From Bacteroidales bacterium (GTDB lineage: Bacteria > Bacteroidota > Bacteroidia > Bacteroidales > F082), in assembly GCA_016285355.1 (NCBI GenBank), contig JAEEQP010000009.1:1-64000 (forward strand): a stretch of DNA of 64,000 bases. Direction: 5' to 3'. The position numbers and the translations under genes were made by a program. This document shows positions 16,307 to 27,100 of the stretch, in pieces (position 1 is the first letter of the stretch; every line of letters begins with the position of its first letter). A model generated the notes under the pieces. That model searched no databases and had not been told where the DNA came from. It saw only the letters and a list, made by a program, of their open reading frames with translations.

Positions 16307-17178
16307 TTAAAGTGGGATAAGAGCAGTGCGCAGAATACAAATTGGTTCTTCCATCTTTAACTCCATGGCTTTTTGTCTTGCTTTTTGGCATTCTACTTCA
16401 AGTTTTTCCTTCTCATCATCGCTCCTATAGAACATAATAAGCATCATTTTCGGTTTTGCACCCCAATGGAATTCTTTCTTAGATCCTTTCAATAATTCGA
16501 GCTCTGTTTTTTGTTTTATTATAGATGTGACATCTTCATACAAAGCCTTGCAAGCTTTTTCATTTTCGATTATTCCATTCGTTTTCTCAACGTGATCTAT
16601 GGTTCCAGATTTTCCTTGTGTTGCATCCAGGCCAAGTTTTAATTCGGCAAGATAGATGTCATTAAAACCTTTGGCATTTGGGATGGTGTCTACAACAATT
16701 AGGTCAATTTTTGTTTGTGGAATCTCCTTCCTCTTCTCTTTTAGAATATCAGCCTTTGAGAACTGCCATTCCATATCTACAACTAAGTATCTATTATCAT
16801 ACGATTGATTCCCCAAAGCAATGTTTTGTTGTACAATAAACTCTGACCCCTTCCTATTAAAATAGGCTAGTTTTTTGCTTCCGAAAAATACGATTTTATG
16901 TCGGTCTCAGATTTTAAGTCGTGAGGATTCTCGAAACATATTTTTGGCTTTCCCCCATTTTTATAGAACCCTTTGTCTAATATTGTGATTTTGGGCTCTT
17001 TTTTTCCATCGAGTGATACTGTGAGTATTAAATTCTTATGATAATACACCTTAACTTCGTTGTTCGGCCGTATTTCAAACGATAATTCCGGGTCTTTTTT
17101 GATTACATCAAATAATTTCTTCAATCTACCACCTTCTTTGTATGCTTTGAGGTGTTCCTCGGTAAGACATCTTGCCAT
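16307..17178 (-). CDS. PD-(D/E)XK nuclease-like protein split by a -1 frame change
   Basis: Two reverse-strand frames appear to form one gene of about 290 codons. The first (17178 to 16867) encodes MARCLTEEHLKAYKEGG to SYFSEAKN and ends at TAG. Reading one base back at the heptamer A AAA AAC (16876-16870) just before that TAG continues without a stop through LAYFNRKGSEFIVQQN into the second frame (MEWQFSKADILKEK onward). The second part has the restriction-endonuclease pattern KIDLIVVD then IYLAELKLG (acidic residue, about 20 residues, E-x-K). A small inverted repeat (16853-16866) follows the TAG. It may be a programmed frameshift, a mutation or a sequencing error. The family was not identified. 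Confidence 0.6.
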
Positions 17179-17360
17179 AGTGATTCTGTTTTAATATTCG
17201 GGCACAAAAATATGTGATTTCTCTATCATTTCAAAAATATTTTGTGCGCATCCCCTGCCGTCCATATAGCCCCATCGATAGGGAAGCATCAACTAGCTAT
17301 CGGGGTCGGACTTTCTGAGGTACGCTATCGCTTCTTCACTTTGTTCCATCCCATTACAGA

Positions 17361-17397
17361 CAAAAAAGGCTGTAAACCATAGATTTACAGCCTTTAA
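17361..17397 (-). terminator. Rho-independent terminator of clpB
   Basis: A perfect 12-bp stem (17365-17376 with 17384-17395) and a 7-nt loop, with six T on the reverse strand after the stem. It starts 18 bp past the clpB stop. In the rest of the 17179-17414 spacer only a weak inverted repeat (about 17275-17310) was seen. Confidence 0.9.
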
Positions 17398-17414
17398 CAC
17401 TTACTTCAAGATTT

Positions 17415-20003
17415 TTAATTCCTGAATATCAAATTGTTGTCTCCAACATCCACGATGATAGTCTTGGTCTTATCCACCGAATCGGCCAGTATCATCTTCG
17501 AGAGCGAGTTGAGCAACTCACGCTGCATCATACGCTTCACGGGACGTGCACCGTACTGCGGGTTGTAGCTCTGGCTTGCGATGAAGTCGACAGCGGCATC
17601 GGTGATTTCAATCTTGATGTCGTTGGCAGCCAGCATCTTCTGCACGCTGCGGAACTGCATCCTCACGATGTCGGCAATCTGGCTCTCGTCCAAAGGCTTG
17701 AACATGATGATGTCGTCGACACGATTCAGGAACTCAGGCCGCATGAACTGCTTCAGCTGCTCCATAACCTCGTTGCGAGTCTTCTCGAAGACTTCCTCGT
17801 CGTTGCTGCCATTAAGCATGGCGAAGTTCTCCTGGATGATGTTCGCGCCGATATTGGAGGTCATGATGACGATGGTGTTCTTGAAGTCCACCGTACGGCC
17901 TTTGTTGTCGGTCAGACGGCCGTCATCCAAGACCTGCAGCAGGATGTTGAACACATCGGGGTGAGCCTTTTCGATTTCATCCAACAGGATGACGGAATAC
18001 GGCTTACGACGCACAGCCTCAGTCAGTTGGCCACTCTCTTCGTAGCCCACATATCCTGGAGGCGCTCCGATGAGTCGCGACACCGTGTGACGCTCCTGAT
18101 ACTCCGACATATCGATACGCACCATGGCGTTCTCGTCGTCGAACAGGAACTCAGCCAAAGCCTTGGCCAACTCGGTCTTACCCACACCCGTGGTACCCAT
18201 GAAGATGAAGGAACCTATAGGACGTTTGGCATCTTGCAAGCCCGCACGGCTACGCCTGATGGCATCGCTGACGGCGGTGATGGCCTCGTCCTGACCGACC
18301 ACACGCTTGTGCAGTTCGTCCTCGAGATGCAAGAGCTTCTCGCGCTCGCTCTGCATCATCTTGTTGACTGGGATGCCCGTCCAACGCGAGACGATTTCAG
18401 CCACGTCGTCGGAGCCGACTTCCTCGTCCACCAGCGGGTGGTCGCCTTGCGCTTCACTCAAGTCAGCCTTGGCCTTCTCGATAGCGGCCTCGGCCTCGCG
18501 GATCTTGCCGTAACGCAGTTCTGCCACACGACCATAGTCGCCGTCACGCTCAGCCACCTCGGCTTGGTGCTTGTAGGTCTCTATGTTGTCCTTTTCCTTT
18601 TGGATCAGTTCCACATAGTTACGCTCGGTCTCCCACTTGGCTTTGATGGCGGTGCGCTTGTCGTTGAGTTCGGCCAGCTCCTTCCCTATCTCCTCCACCT
18701 TCTTGGTGTCGTTCTCGCGCTTGATGGCCTCACGTTCGATTTCCAACTGGCGGATGGCACGCTCGACGTCTTCAAGTTCTTCAGGCACTGAGTCGATTTG
18801 CAGCCTCAGACGCGAGGCAGCCTCGTCAATCAAGTCGATGGCTTTGTCGGGCAGGAAACGATCGCTGATGTAACGCACCGACAACTGCACTGCCGCGATG
18901 ATAGCCTCGTCCAAGATACGGATGTGGTGGTGGGTCTCGTAGCGCTCCTTCAAGCCACGGAGGATGCTGATGGCCGAAGCCTCGTCAGGCTCGTCCACCA
19001 TGACCTTCTGGAAACGACGCTCCAGTGCCTTGTCCTTCTCGAAATATTGTTGATATTCCTTCAAGGTAGTGGCACCGATGGCGCGCAACTCGCCACGCGA
19101 CAGGGCCGGCTTCAGGATGTTGGCCGCGTCCATGGCACCTTCGCCGCCACCCGCACCAACCAAGGTGTGAATCTCATCGATGAACAAGATGACTTCGCCA
19201 TCGCTGTCCACGACTTCCTTGACAACGTTCTTCAGACGTTCCTCAAACTCGCCCTTGTATTTAGCACCGGCCAGCAAAGCACCCATATCCAAACTGAACA
19301 CAGTCTTGCTCTTCAGGTTCTCCGGCACGTCGCGGTTGACGATACGCTGGGCCAGACCCTCCACGATGGCGGTCTTACCCACGCCAGGCTCACCTATTAA
19401 TATAGGGTTGTTTTTGGTGCGTCGGCTCAAGATTTGCAGCACACGACGGATCTCTTCGTCACGGCCAATGACCGGGTCGAGTTTGCCTTCACGCGCCAAA
19501 TCGTTCAGGTTCTTGGCGAAACGGTTCAGCGAGTCGTAGTTCTGTTCGGCATCCTGCGAGTCGACCTTTTTGCCCTTGCGGAACTGCTTGATGGCGGTCT
19601 CAAGGTCATTCTTGTTCACGCCTTGTTCCTTCAGCATCTGCGAGGCAGTGCTGTTGCTCTCGAAGACAGCCAGCAACAGGTGCTCAATGGAGACATACTC
19701 GTCGCCCATCTTCTTGGCTTGCGCCAAGGCATCGTTGAAAATCTTGCTGACCTCCGAAGAGTAATACAATTCGGTACCGCTACTGCGCGGTTGAGAGTTG
19801 ATGGCCTGGTCAAGGGATTCGTTGAGGCGATTCAGGTTAACGCCCAGCTTCTTCATCAGGTTGGGCACCAAGTAATCATCGCTCAACAGCATACCCTTCA
19901 GCAGGTGGATGGCCTCAACGGTCTGGCTCTGGTGCGATTGAGCAATCTCCTGTGCCTTCCCGATAGCTTCCTGTGATTTGATGGTGAATTGATTAACGTT
20001 CAT
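17415..20003 (-). CDS. clpB: ATP-dependent disaggregase ClpB
   Basis: An 862-residue Hsp100 chaperone. Domains: Clp N-terminal repeat domain (about residues 1-145), AAA-1 with Walker A GEPGVGKT at 204-211 and [13 protein letters not shown], a long coiled-coil M-domain (about 400-525, which distinguishes ClpB from ClpA/C), AAA-2 with GTTGVGKT at 603-610 and [12 protein letters not shown], and the C-terminal D2-small domain. It rescues aggregated proteins with the DnaK system in the cytoplasm. The ATG at 20003 has an AAGGAG ribosome binding site. A palindrome 134 bp upstream matches one in front of lon. Confidence 0.98.
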   Translation of the reverse strand: MNVNQFTIKSQEAIGKAQEIAQSHQSQTVEAIHLLKGMLLSDDYLVPNLMKKLGVNLNRLNESLDQAINSQPRSSGTELYYSSEVSKIFNDALAQAKKMGDEYVSIEHLLLAVFESNSTASQMLKEQGVNKNDLETAIKQFRKGKKVDSQDAEQNYDSLNRFAKNLNDLAREGKLDPVIGRDEEIRRVLQILSRRTKNNPILIGEPGVGKTAIVEGLAQRIVNRDVPENLKSKTVFSLDMGALLAGAKYKGEFEERLKNVVKEVVDSDGEVILFIDEIHTLVGAGGGEGAMDAANILKPALSRGELRAIGATTLKEYQQYFEKDKALERRFQKVMVDEPDEASAISILRGLKERYETHHHIRILDEAIIAAVQLSVRYISDRFLPDKAIDLIDEAASRLRLQIDSVPEELEDVERAIRQLEIEREAIKRENDTKKVEEIGKELAELNDKRTAIKAKWETERNYVELIQKEKDNIETYKHQAEVAERDGDYGRVAELRYGKIREAEAAIEKAKADLSEAQGDHPLVDEEVGSDDVAEIVSRWTGIPVNKMMQSEREKLLHLEDELHKRVVGQDEAITAVSDAIRRSRAGLQDAKRPIGSFIFMGTTGVGKTELAKALAEFLFDDENAMVRIDMSEYQERHTVSRLIGAPPGYVGYEESGQLTEAVRRKPYSVILLDEIEKAHPDVFNILLQVLDDGRLTDNKGRTVDFKNTIVIMTSNIGANIIQENFAMLNGSNDEEVFEKTRNEVMEQLKQFMRPEFLNRVDDIIMFKPLDESQIADIVRMQFRSVQKMLAANDIKIEITDAAVDFIASQSYNPQYGARPVKRMMQRELLNSLSKMILADSVDKTKTIIVDVGDNNLIFRN

Positions 20004-20136
20004 ATTTTTGTTCTCCTTTCGATTATTTTTGACGTAGGACTATATGACATGGGTCGTAGGACATCCCAAATGTCACGCGGCGCAACTTATCAAAAACACG
20101 GCCAATCCATACGCAATGCAAATTTGGCTTTATTTA

Positions 20137-20149
20137 TGACAAATTGTCA
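20137..20149. promoter_or_regulatory. Palindrome TGACAAATTGTCA upstream of clpB
   Basis: A perfect inverted repeat with core TGACA-N3-TGTCA, as in the element before lon (1029-1043). It is 134 bp upstream of the clpB start. A role in heat-shock regulation is inferred from the shared site and gene functions. Confidence 0.5.
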
Positions 20150-20225
20150 GTAAATCAAGAGATTAAGATTTGGTTTTACGACAAAATGGCAAGTTTTTTT
20201 CTGTGTCTACGTTCTGAAGCCAGTA

Positions 20226-20321
20226 CATTTTAGCGTATTTAGGCAGGGATTTTAATGCATTTTAGCGTATTTCGCGAGGTCATTTTTTGCATTTTAGCGT
20301 AATTCAAATAGATTTTATATC
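20226..20321. repeat. Three iteron-like repeats at an exact 32-bp period
   Basis: CATTTTAGCGTA occurs at 20226-20237, 20258-20269 and 20290-20301. The first two copies extend to CATTTTAGCGTATTT. Each 32-bp unit also carries ATTTT around position 23-28. The identical 32-bp spacing is about three DNA helical turns, which would put the sites on one face of the helix. Confidence 0.85.
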
Positions 20322-20504
20322 ACCAAAACACTCTTTTTCAATCAATTGACATTTATCGCATTTTCGGCGACACGCGATGTGGAAATTGATGGAAAGATTA
20401 TACATATTATTTCGGCATTGGAGTGGTTATTACGGAACGACATGGATTGACATCGTGGAAACACATTTTTCTAGCCCAACTTTCCCATTTTCTCCGAAAA
20501 GCCC

Positions 20505-20512
20505 TATCTTTG
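20505..20512 (+). promoter_or_regulatory. hsdM operon promoter, -7 box
   Basis: TATCTTTG matches the -7 consensus; a weak -33 TTTC lies about 21 bp upstream. The hsdM ATG is 78 bp downstream, leaving a long leader. Confidence 0.5.
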
Positions 20513-20590
20513 CCCGCATAAATACATACCCAAGGCAATGAGTAGCGTGAATATAACGCTCAACTCTCAAAACTCCAATAAAGGGAAAAC

Positions 20591-22195
20591 ATGGCCAAAA
20601 AAGTAAAAGACGAAACTCTAAACCTTGACAACATTCTATTCAAGTGCAGGGATATATTGAGGAACGCGAAGAACTCAGGGTCTTTCTTCGAGAAGCGCGA
20701 TATGATGCTGACGCTGGTCTTCTTGCGTTTCATCGGAGAGAAATATGAGGACGGTTTGGTGAACCTCCGTCAAAAACTGATAGAAGATGGTTTGTACCCT
20801 GATGATGAGGCTATACAGCAAGCTTTCTTCGATGACCCGACCTTTACCGACGGCACTTTCAATTTGCCGAAAGAGGCTCGTTGGTCCACCATCATCAACA
20901 CTTCGGCGCCGAACTTGAATGTGGCACTCGACACGGCCCTCAAAAGCATTGCCGAAACAGACCCTCAACTGAAAGGCTGTTTCGTTAAAGGCACCTTCAC
21001 CCAACGCAATCTTGGTGCTAATGATATCAAGAAGATTGTTGATGAAGTCAACAAGATTAGTCATAAGACCTTTGGTGAGGAGAAAGACTTGATAGGTCGT
21101 GTGTATGAATATTTCCTGAAAGAGTTTGCAGTGAATGCCACCAAGGAAGAAGGCGAGTTCTACACACCGCACGATGTAGTGCAGCTTATCGCCACGATTA
21201 TCGAGCCTTTCGACGGCACTCTTTACGACCCTTGTTGCGGGTCGGGCGGCATGTTCATCCAAAGCTCAGAGTTAGTGAAAGCCAAGAAGGGCGACATTAG
21301 TCGCATCAATGTATACGGACAGGAAAAAGAGGCGGCCACCTATCGTTTGGCCAAGATGAACCTGGCCTTGCGCGGCATCAGTCATAATCTGGGCAGCGAG
21401 AGCGACTCGTCGTTCACTCGTGACCTCCATAGGGGACTTTATTTCGACTACATCATGGCCAATCCACCGTTCAACCTCAAAAGTTGGTGGAACGACAATT
21501 TGAGCAACGATTCCCGTTGGGCGGACTATGGCATACCGCCCGAGAGCAATGCCAACTACGCCTGGATTCTCCACATGCTCTCCCATCTGAAACCCTTGAC
21601 GGGAGTGGCGGGATTCCTGTTAGCCAACGGAGCCTTGGGCGACACCGACACCCTTGAAATCCGCCAAAAACTGATTGAGAACGACAAGGTAGAAGCCATC
21701 ATCATCCTGCCAAGGGAACTGTTTATCACCACCGACATTAGTGTTACCCTGTGGGTTCTGAACCAGAACAAGAAAGGCGGCAAGTATCATGGACGGGATT
21801 TGCGAAACCGCGAGAATGAGATTCTCTTTGTGGATCTCCGTCGTTGGGTGGAGAACGCAGTCAAAGGCGAGCAGAAAAAGAAGGTGCAGATTATTACGGA
21901 ACAGATTCAAAGAGTGGCCGACTTGTACCATCTGTGGCAAGCTTTGGGAACCGACGGGAAAAACTTTGCCTCGCCTGAATTGTACAGGAGCGTTGGGATT
22001 GAGGAGATAAAGCAGAAGGGCTGGACTTTGGTGCCCAGCAAGTATATTGAGTTCGTTGACCACGATTTGGAGATAGACTATCCCAAGGAGATGGCTCGCA
22101 TCCAGCAGGAAATGAAAGCCCTGATGCAGCGTGAAAAAGAATCGCAACGGATGCTTGAAGAAGCGTTTAAGGGTATAGGCTACAACATCGAATAA
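20591..22195 (+). CDS. hsdM: Type I restriction-modification DNA methyltransferase subunit
   Basis: A 534-residue N6-adenine methyltransferase. It has the HsdM N-terminal helical domain (about residues 10-165) and a catalytic domain with SAM motif I DPCCGSGG (213-220) and catalytic motif IV NPPF (291-294). With HsdS it methylates the recognition sequence and with HsdR it forms the restriction complex. It is the first gene of an operon with an AlbA_2 protein, hsdS and hsdR, with gaps of 3-14 bp. The system appears intact. Confidence 0.97.
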   Translation: MAKKVKDETLNLDNILFKCRDILRNAKNSGSFFEKRDMMLTLVFLRFIGEKYEDGLVNLRQKLIEDGLYPDDEAIQQAFFDDPTFTDGTFNLPKEARWSTIINTSAPNLNVALDTALKSIAETDPQLKGCFVKGTFTQRNLGANDIKKIVDEVNKISHKTFGEEKDLIGRVYEYFLKEFAVNATKEEGEFYTPHDVVQLIATIIEPFDGTLYDPCCGSGGMFIQSSELVKAKKGDISRINVYGQEKEAATYRLAKMNLALRGISHNLGSESDSSFTRDLHRGLYFDYIMANPPFNLKSWWNDNLSNDSRWADYGIPPESNANYAWILHMLSHLKPLTGVAGFLLANGALGDTDTLEIRQKLIENDKVEAIIILPRELFITTDISVTLWVLNQNKKGGKYHGRDLRNRENEILFVDLRRWVENAVKGEQKKKVQIITEQIQRVADLYHLWQALGTDGKNFASPELYRSVGIEEIKQKGWTLVPSKYIEFVDHDLEIDYPKEMARIQQEMKALMQREKESQRMLEEAFKGIGYNIE

Positions 22196-22203
22196 GAAGA
22201 AAG

Positions 22204-22992
22204 ATGCTTATGAATACTGAGAATCAAAACATAGAATTCAAAGAAAGCTGGCGCGATGAATACCTGAAGTGGATTTGCGGCTTTGCCAACGCCCAAGGTG
22301 GCAAGCTATACATCGGCATTAAGGACGATGGAACGGTTTGTGGCGTAAAAGATGCCAATAAACTCATGGAAGACATACCTAACAAAGTTCGTGATTTGCT
22401 GGGCATCATGGTAGATGTCGATTCAGAAACCACCGACGGCAAGACTGTTGTATGCATAACTGTGCAAGCGAGCGAATACCCTGTGAATTATAAGGGAGAG
22501 TACCATTATAGGAGCGGTAGCACAAAGCAACTTTTGCAAGGAAGTAGCCTTACTCATTTCCTCCTCAAAAAAACAGGCATAACATGGGATTCCGTGCCAG
22601 TCGATGGCCTCTCCGATGAAGATTTGGCTGTTCACACAAACGATATTATGCTCATGTTTTCGGCAAAAAATGAGTCGGTAAACGGTGGCTTGGAAAGCAC
22701 ATCGGATGGTGTGGAGAAAAGTACGGAGAAAAGTGTGGAGAAAGGTGTGGAGGAAAGTGGCCTGAAAACTACATCTGATAGTGTACAGAAAAGTGTACAG
22801 AAAAGTGTACAGAAAATAGTCTCTATCATTAAAGAAAACCCAAATATAACCACGCAAGAAATAGCAGATTTATTGGGTATAAACCGGAGCGGTGTCGCCC
22901 GTCATATCAAAAAGCTACAAGAACAAGGTGTTCTTCGAAGAATAGGCCCCGACAAAGGCGGTCACTGGGAAGTCGTAAAGCAGGAGGTATAG
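22204..22992 (+). CDS. AlbA_2 (Schlafen-like) domain protein with winged-helix C-terminus
   Basis: A 262-residue protein. The N-terminal AlbA_2 domain (about residues 8-125) starts NIEFKESWRDEYLKWICGFANA and contains GGKLYIGIKDDG, a family often labelled putative ATP-binding regulator. A low-complexity linker (about 155-207) repeats K-S-V-x in two blocks. The C-terminal winged helix (about 208-262) has ITTQEIADLLGINRSGVARH. Such genes are common inside Bacteroidota type I restriction operons, where a regulatory or nucleic-acid role is presumed. It sits between hsdM and hsdS with gaps of 8 and 3 bp. The start at 22204 or the ATG at 22210 are both possible. Confidence 0.85.
   Translation: MLMNTENQNIEFKESWRDEYLKWICGFANAQGGKLYIGIKDDGTVCGVKDANKLMEDIPNKVRDLLGIMVDVDSETTDGKTVVCITVQASEYPVNYKGEYHYRSGSTKQLLQGSSLTHFLLKKTGITWDSVPVDGLSDEDLAVHTNDIMLMFSAKNESVNGGLESTSDGVEKSTEKSVEKGVEESGLKTTSDSVQKSVQKSVQKIVSIIKENPNITTQEIADLLGINRSGVARHIKKLQEQGVLRRIGPDKGGHWEVVKQEV
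22711..22818 (+). repeat. In-frame 12-bp tandem repeats in the AlbA_2 gene
   Basis: Four 12-bp units of the type GTGGAGAAAAGT run from 22711 to 22758 and three of the type GTACAGAAAAGT from 22783 to 22818. The protein blocks GLESTSDGVEKS and GLKTTSDSVQKS show that a larger segment was also duplicated. Changes in copy number would keep the frame and alter linker length. Confidence 0.85.
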
Positions 22993-22995
22993 GCT

Positions 22996-24114
22996 ATGGG
23001 ATTGACTAAATATAAACTGGGCGAACTGATAGAACTTTCGGATGAACGAAACACCGAAGGTCTTTATGGTATTGAAGATGTGAGAGGAATCTCTAACTCA
23101 AAAGAGATAATGCCCACAAAAGCTGATGTTGATAATAATGTAATAAAGAAGTTCTACATCGTCAGGCCAGGGCAGTTTATCTATAATCCACGAACGACAC
23201 GAATGGGAGATAAAGTTGGCCTTGCTTACAATGACCAAAACAAACCATTACTGTTTAGTTTTAACAATATAGCTTTTGCTATAAAGGAATCCGCCCAAAA
23301 CATAATACTTCCCCAATATCTTTATATTTACTTCAATAGAAGTGAATTTGATAGATATGCCATTACTAATTCATGGGGCAGTGCAACTGAGTTGTTCTCT
23401 TTTGATGAGATGTGCGATATTGACATCACTCTCCCCGACATTGACCAGCAGCGCAAATTTGTAAATGTTTATTTGTCGCTCCAAAACAACCTTGCCGCCT
23501 ACCAAAGCAAGGTGGATGAATTGAAAATGGTTTGTGACGGATATATCGAAGAACTTCGGAGAAACATGAAGTGCGAGAGGATTGGAAAATACATAAGACG
23601 GTACTCAGAGAAAAATACCGATAAAGTGATTGACGAAGTTGTTGGACTAAGTACGGAAAAGAGATTTCGTATTGCCCAGAGTCGTGTAAACAGAGATGAA
23701 TTGGGTGGATATAAAATAGTCCATCCATTAGACATTGCATATGTTCCTACAACGGACACATGGAAGGTCCTTGCTTTTGCTGTCAATCATTTTGAAAAAG
23801 ATGTTGTAGTTTCTCCAATCTATGAAGTTTTCACCACAACAGGAAAACTAAAATCCGATTATCTCGCAATTTGGCTTAAACGTGAAGAATTTGACCGTTA
23901 TGCTAGATATAACTCGTGGGGGTCGGCAAGAGAAAACTTCACATTTGAGGAAATGAAAGAGGTTCAGATACCGATTCCTGATGAGTCAATACAACAATCA
24001 ATCATTGATTTATACTTGGTTTACGAAGAACGCAAAGCGATTGCTGTACAATTGAAAGAGCAGTTGAATGAGATTTGCCCGATACTTATCAAAGGCTCTT
24101 TGCAAGAAAAATAA
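22996..24114 (+). CDS. hsdS: Type I restriction-modification specificity subunit
   Basis: A 372-residue HsdS with two target recognition domains. Each half ends in a related segment: NSWGSATELFSFDEMCDI in the first and NSWGSARENFTFEEMKEV in the second, followed by the conserved coiled-coil spacers (about residues 155-190 and 330-365). It determines the DNA sequence methylated and cut by the complex. It lies 3 bp after the AlbA_2 gene and 14 bp before hsdR. No second hsdS copy or recombinase was found nearby, so there is no sign of inversion-based switching. Confidence 0.95.
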   Translation: MGLTKYKLGELIELSDERNTEGLYGIEDVRGISNSKEIMPTKADVDNNVIKKFYIVRPGQFIYNPRTTRMGDKVGLAYNDQNKPLLFSFNNIAFAIKESAQNIILPQYLYIYFNRSEFDRYAITNSWGSATELFSFDEMCDIDITLPDIDQQRKFVNVYLSLQNNLAAYQSKVDELKMVCDGYIEELRRNMKCERIGKYIRRYSEKNTDKVIDEVVGLSTEKRFRIAQSRVNRDELGGYKIVHPLDIAYVPTTDTWKVLAFAVNHFEKDVVVSPIYEVFTTTGKLKSDYLAIWLKREEFDRYARYNSWGSARENFTFEEMKEVQIPIPDESIQQSIIDLYLVYEERKAIAVQLKEQLNEICPILIKGSLQEK

Positions 24115-24128
24115 AGGAGATATGAAAA

Positions 24129-27100
24129 ATGGCAACACTAAATAACTATAACGGACGCTATTGCGAATGGGAGTTTGAGGAAACTTTCATCTCGCTTCTT
24201 GAGGAAGAGGGTTGGCAATACCTCTACGGCGACAGCATACCTCGGACGAATCGCAAGGAAGTGCTGTATTTGGACGACCTCATTCAATACCTGAAAAAGA
24301 GCTATCGTGATTTAGATGACGAGGACATTCGCCAGATTGCGGATAATGTCAGGCTGGTAGGTGCCGATTCCGATTTTGCCACGCTGCATAAGGTGTATAA
24401 ATGGATGGCAGATGGGATGCAATTCACTCCTCAAAACGGCGAGGCGCAAATGATTCAGCTCATCGATTTCAGCACACTTGACGACCCCAAGAAGCCAAAC
24501 AATAATATCTTTCGTGTGGTAAACCAATTCACGGTTGAATACATCAACAATGGAGAGGTTAAGACCCGCCGTCCTGATGTGTTGCTCTATGTCAATGGTT
24601 TGCCTGTCTGCATGATGGAATTGAAAAACCCCGCCGATGAAAGGGCTACAATATATGACGCATGGGAGCAAATCAACATCAGGTATTGGCGCGACATTCC
24701 GCATCTACTGCATTATTGCCCGCTGGCCTGCATCAGCGATGGAGTGAAGACCCGCTTGGGTACTGTCCGTACCCCTTACGAACATTTCTATGCCTGGAGA
24801 CGCATTGAGGACGGCGACAAGGTGTCGACAATGCCATACGACGAACTGGAAACCATGGTGAAAGGCGTGTACCGTCCGCTACGATTCCTTGAAATCTTCA
24901 GGGACTATGTCTATTTCCAAGACGAGGACTATGACCACGACGAGAAGGAGATCGTGTGCCGTTATCCCCAGTTTTTTGCCACCCGTTTGCTGCGCGAAAG
25001 CGTTATTAAGTCGGTGCAGAAAAAGAGCGGCAAAGGCGGAACCTATTTCGGGGCTACAGGTTGCGGAAAAACCTATACGATGGCTTTTCTGGCCCGGCAG
25101 TTGGCTATGCGTTGTGCCAACGAGTTGGGCTCCCCCACTATCTTGATGATCGTTGACCGCGAAGACCTACAGAAACAAGGTGCCAAGCTCTTCACCAAAA
25201 GCCAAGAGTTTTTGGGCTTGGGAGAGGTGAAAATTGTGCCGAGCCGAAAGGTCCTTCGCGAAGAACTGAAAGCGCGTGAAACAGGTGGCTTCTATATCTG
25301 CACCATCCAGAAATTCTGCGACAGGAAAGACGACCCGATAGGTCTCATCAACAAACGTGCTAATATTATCTGTTTCAGCGATGAAGCCCACCGCACCCAG
25401 ATTGAAGGTTCACGCCGCATCCAATTCAGCGAGGATGCCGACGAGAACATGAAAGCGATGGTGTCGAAACCTTACGCCAAGGTGCTTCGCGAGGCACTGC
25501 CCAATGCCACCTTTGTTGGTTTCACAGGTACACCTATTGCTGAGACCTACCAAACCTTCGGCGACGAGATAGACCGTTACACGATGGATCAGGCTGTCGC
25601 CGACGAAATCACCGTCCCCATCAAGTATCACCCACGCATCGCTAAAGTACTGTTGAATCAGGATAAGGCAAAAGAGATTGAGGATTACTATTCCAAATGT
25701 GCTGAAGAAGGCTCCACCAAGGAGGATATCGACAAGAGCAAGAAGGCCATGAGTTCGTTGGAGGAAATATTGGGCCAGCCGGACAGACTCGAAAAACTCG
25801 CCGTGGACATACATGATCACTATGTTGCAGCAGTAGCCAAAGACCCGAATAGAGTACAAAAGGCAATGATTGTCTGCGCCAAGAGAGAGATTGCCTATAA
25901 TCTGTTGCTAAAATTCAAAGAGTACTATCCCGAATGGTTTGAGAAGAGGAAGACACCTGAAGGTGTTGTCGTTCCTGACGAGAAACTACGTGAGCTGAAG
26001 GAGATACCTACTATGGCTATGGTAGCCAGTGTGGGCAGTAACGACAACAAGGAAATGTACGACTATCTTGGTGGTACGAAAAACGACAAGCGTTCCGATG
26101 AATTGGATGCTGCCTTCAAGCAGGAGTATTCCAATTTCCGTATCGTTATTGTAGTGGATATGTGGATTACCGGTTTTGATGTAGATTGCCTGACCTACAT
26201 GTACAACGACAAGCCATTACAGAAACACACGTTGATACAAACCATCAGCCGTGTGAACCGCAAATACCCTGGCAAGGACTATGGCTTGATTGTGGACTAC
26301 ATCGGCATCCGCGACTATATGATGGAGGCCATGAAGATGTATGGTGGCGGAGGTGGCGGGACTTCGTTGGCTCCTACTGCTGACGACATTGAGCAGGCCA
26401 CCACTATATTCCGTGAATATCTTGCTATCATTAAGAACATGTTCAACGGTTATGACTTGACGCCATTCCTCAAGCCCGATACCGACCCTGCAACACGCTA
26501 CGCTTTGCTGGCTAAGGCAGCAGAGTTTGTGTTTACTTCCACCGAAACGTTTAACATGGAGAGCAAGGATGGTAAGAAGGTCAAGAAAGTCGGATTCAAG
26601 ACATACTTCCTCGGTATGGTAAAGCGTATGCGCAAGGCATACGATCTGTGCCAACCTTCCGGTGAGTTAGGTGAAGAGGAATCGGCATTGGCACAATGCT
26701 TCATGGCAATAGCCGGTATGGTTTATAAGATGAACGGTACTGATGCGCCTGATACCGATACCATGAACCGACATGTGGCAAAGATGGTAGAAGAAGCATT
26801 GAAATACAACAATGTGGAGAGCATCCTCGAAGAGGGGGATGAGATGGATATCTTCGGTCCTGAGTTCACCGAAAGGCTCAATGACATCAAGATGCCCGCT
26901 TCGAAGTTGGAGGCGCTGGTCAAGCTACTGCGCAAGCGAATCACAGAATACGGCAGAACTAACCAGCTAGCCTCAAAGAAATTCCAGGAGTTGTTGGAAA
27001 ACACTATCCAGCAGTACCACGAGAGGCGTAAGTTCCTGACAGAACAAGAGGCAGGAGCCACCCAGGAAGAGACTGCGGAGAGCATCATCCAGCAAGCCAC

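Larger units (their letters stand above)
20004..20590. other. 587-bp divergent spacer between clpB and hsdM
   Basis: No gene was seen here. It holds the clpB leader, a TGACA-N3-TGTCA palindrome (20137-20149), three CATTTTAGCGTA repeats at a 32-bp period (20226-20301) and the hsdM promoter (20505-20512). A second TGACAT/ATGTCA pair with a wide spacer occurs around 20044-20074. Confidence 0.7.

Noticed and set aside
17961..18791. A 276-residue frame opposite clpB and similar long frames opposite dnaE
   Set aside because: These are antisense shadows of highly biased coding sequence; the opposite strands carry complete ClpB and DnaE motifs.
20226..20321. CRISPR array
   Set aside because: Only three 12-15 bp repeats, too short for CRISPR repeats, and no cas genes nearby.
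22711..22818. Phase-variable on/off switch in the AlbA_2 gene
   Set aside because: The repeat unit is 12 bp, a multiple of three, so slippage changes length but does not shift the frame.
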